From an uncultured Eubacterium sp. (GTDB taxonomy: Bacteria; Bacillota; Clostridia; Lachnospirales; Lachnospiraceae), in NCBI GenBank assembly GCA_910584595.1, contig CAJUBQ010000171.1:1-5799 (forward strand): a DNA stretch of 5,799 nucleotides, written 5' to 3'. Positions within the stretch are counted from its first letter, which is position 1; the number at the start of each line of letters is the position of its first letter. The translations under genes and the position numbers were made by a program. The notes beneath the pieces are model-generated. The model had not been told where the DNA came from, did not search any database, and saw only the letters and a program-made list of their open reading frames with translations. This document shows, one piece after another, positions 5,701 through 5,799 of this stretch.

Positions 5701-5799
5701 CCTCATAGGCGCGAACTTTAGCGGAAATGCAACAATTTACAAAGAGTGTTACATTCTGGCTACTCGGACGCTGTGAGAGAAAATCTGCCCCGTCTGCTG
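5701..5799 (-). repeat. Dispersed intergenic repeat, copy 3 (inverted, cut by the window edge)
   Basis: The reverse complement of this stretch matches copies 1 and 2. Bases 5729-5773 match 324-368 at 43 of 45 positions, and bases 5708-5740 match the end of copy 1 (about 191-224) with about one mismatch. It therefore contains both the block best kept in copy 2 and the tail best kept in copy 1, and may be closest to the full-length form. The small palindrome CTATG-CCT-CATAG at 5695-5707 corresponds in place, though not in sequence, to CCCATGGG at the end of copy 1. The other end continues beyond the window. It lies upstream of the permease promoter region. Confidence 0.8.

Overview
The window looks like chromosomal DNA of a gut-type Firmicute, most likely a Lachnospiraceae/Clostridia member. 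The grounds are moderate GC with AT-rich intergenic DNA, strong AAAGGAGG-type ribosome binding sites, a near-consensus sigma-A promoter, and a PadR / HAAS-DUF1700 / DUF4097 operon typical of Firmicutes. The genus cannot be fixed from the sequence alone.

All five well-supported genes are on the minus strand, so transcription runs from high to low coordinates in two operons. Operon 1 (5588 to 3123) encodes a 12-TM NCS1-family permease of the cytosine/purine/allantoin type, followed 21 bases later by a DUF917 / S-methyl-thiohydantoin-desulfurase family protein. It ends in a strong hairpin terminator at 3005-3049. Together the two genes suggest import and catabolism of a hydantoin-like or other N-heterocyclic compound; the substrate is not known.

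Operon 2 (2717 to 400) encodes a PadR regulator, a HAAS/DUF1700 membrane protein and a membrane-anchored DUF4097 beta-helix protein. Both junctions overlap by 8 bases, which suggests translational coupling. A TTGACA-17-TATAAT promoter lies upstream, and a 27-bp AT-only palindrome covers its spacer and -10 box, which would suit PadR autoregulation. The PadR protein has an unusual C-terminal tail, about as long as its DNA-binding part, built from 15-residue tandem repeats. The DUF4097 protein shows a strict alternation of SGD-type and YGN-type turns about every 19 residues.

The window ends hold three copies of one dispersed, dyad-rich intergenic repeat. Two lie in direct orientation at 92-382 and one is inverted at 5701-5799, so the five-gene block sits between inverted copies. 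The first ~90 bases are GC-rich and may be the end of a neighbouring gene or part of the repeat; this cannot be decided here. The gap at 2796-3004 holds an imperfect inverted repeat but no convincing gene.
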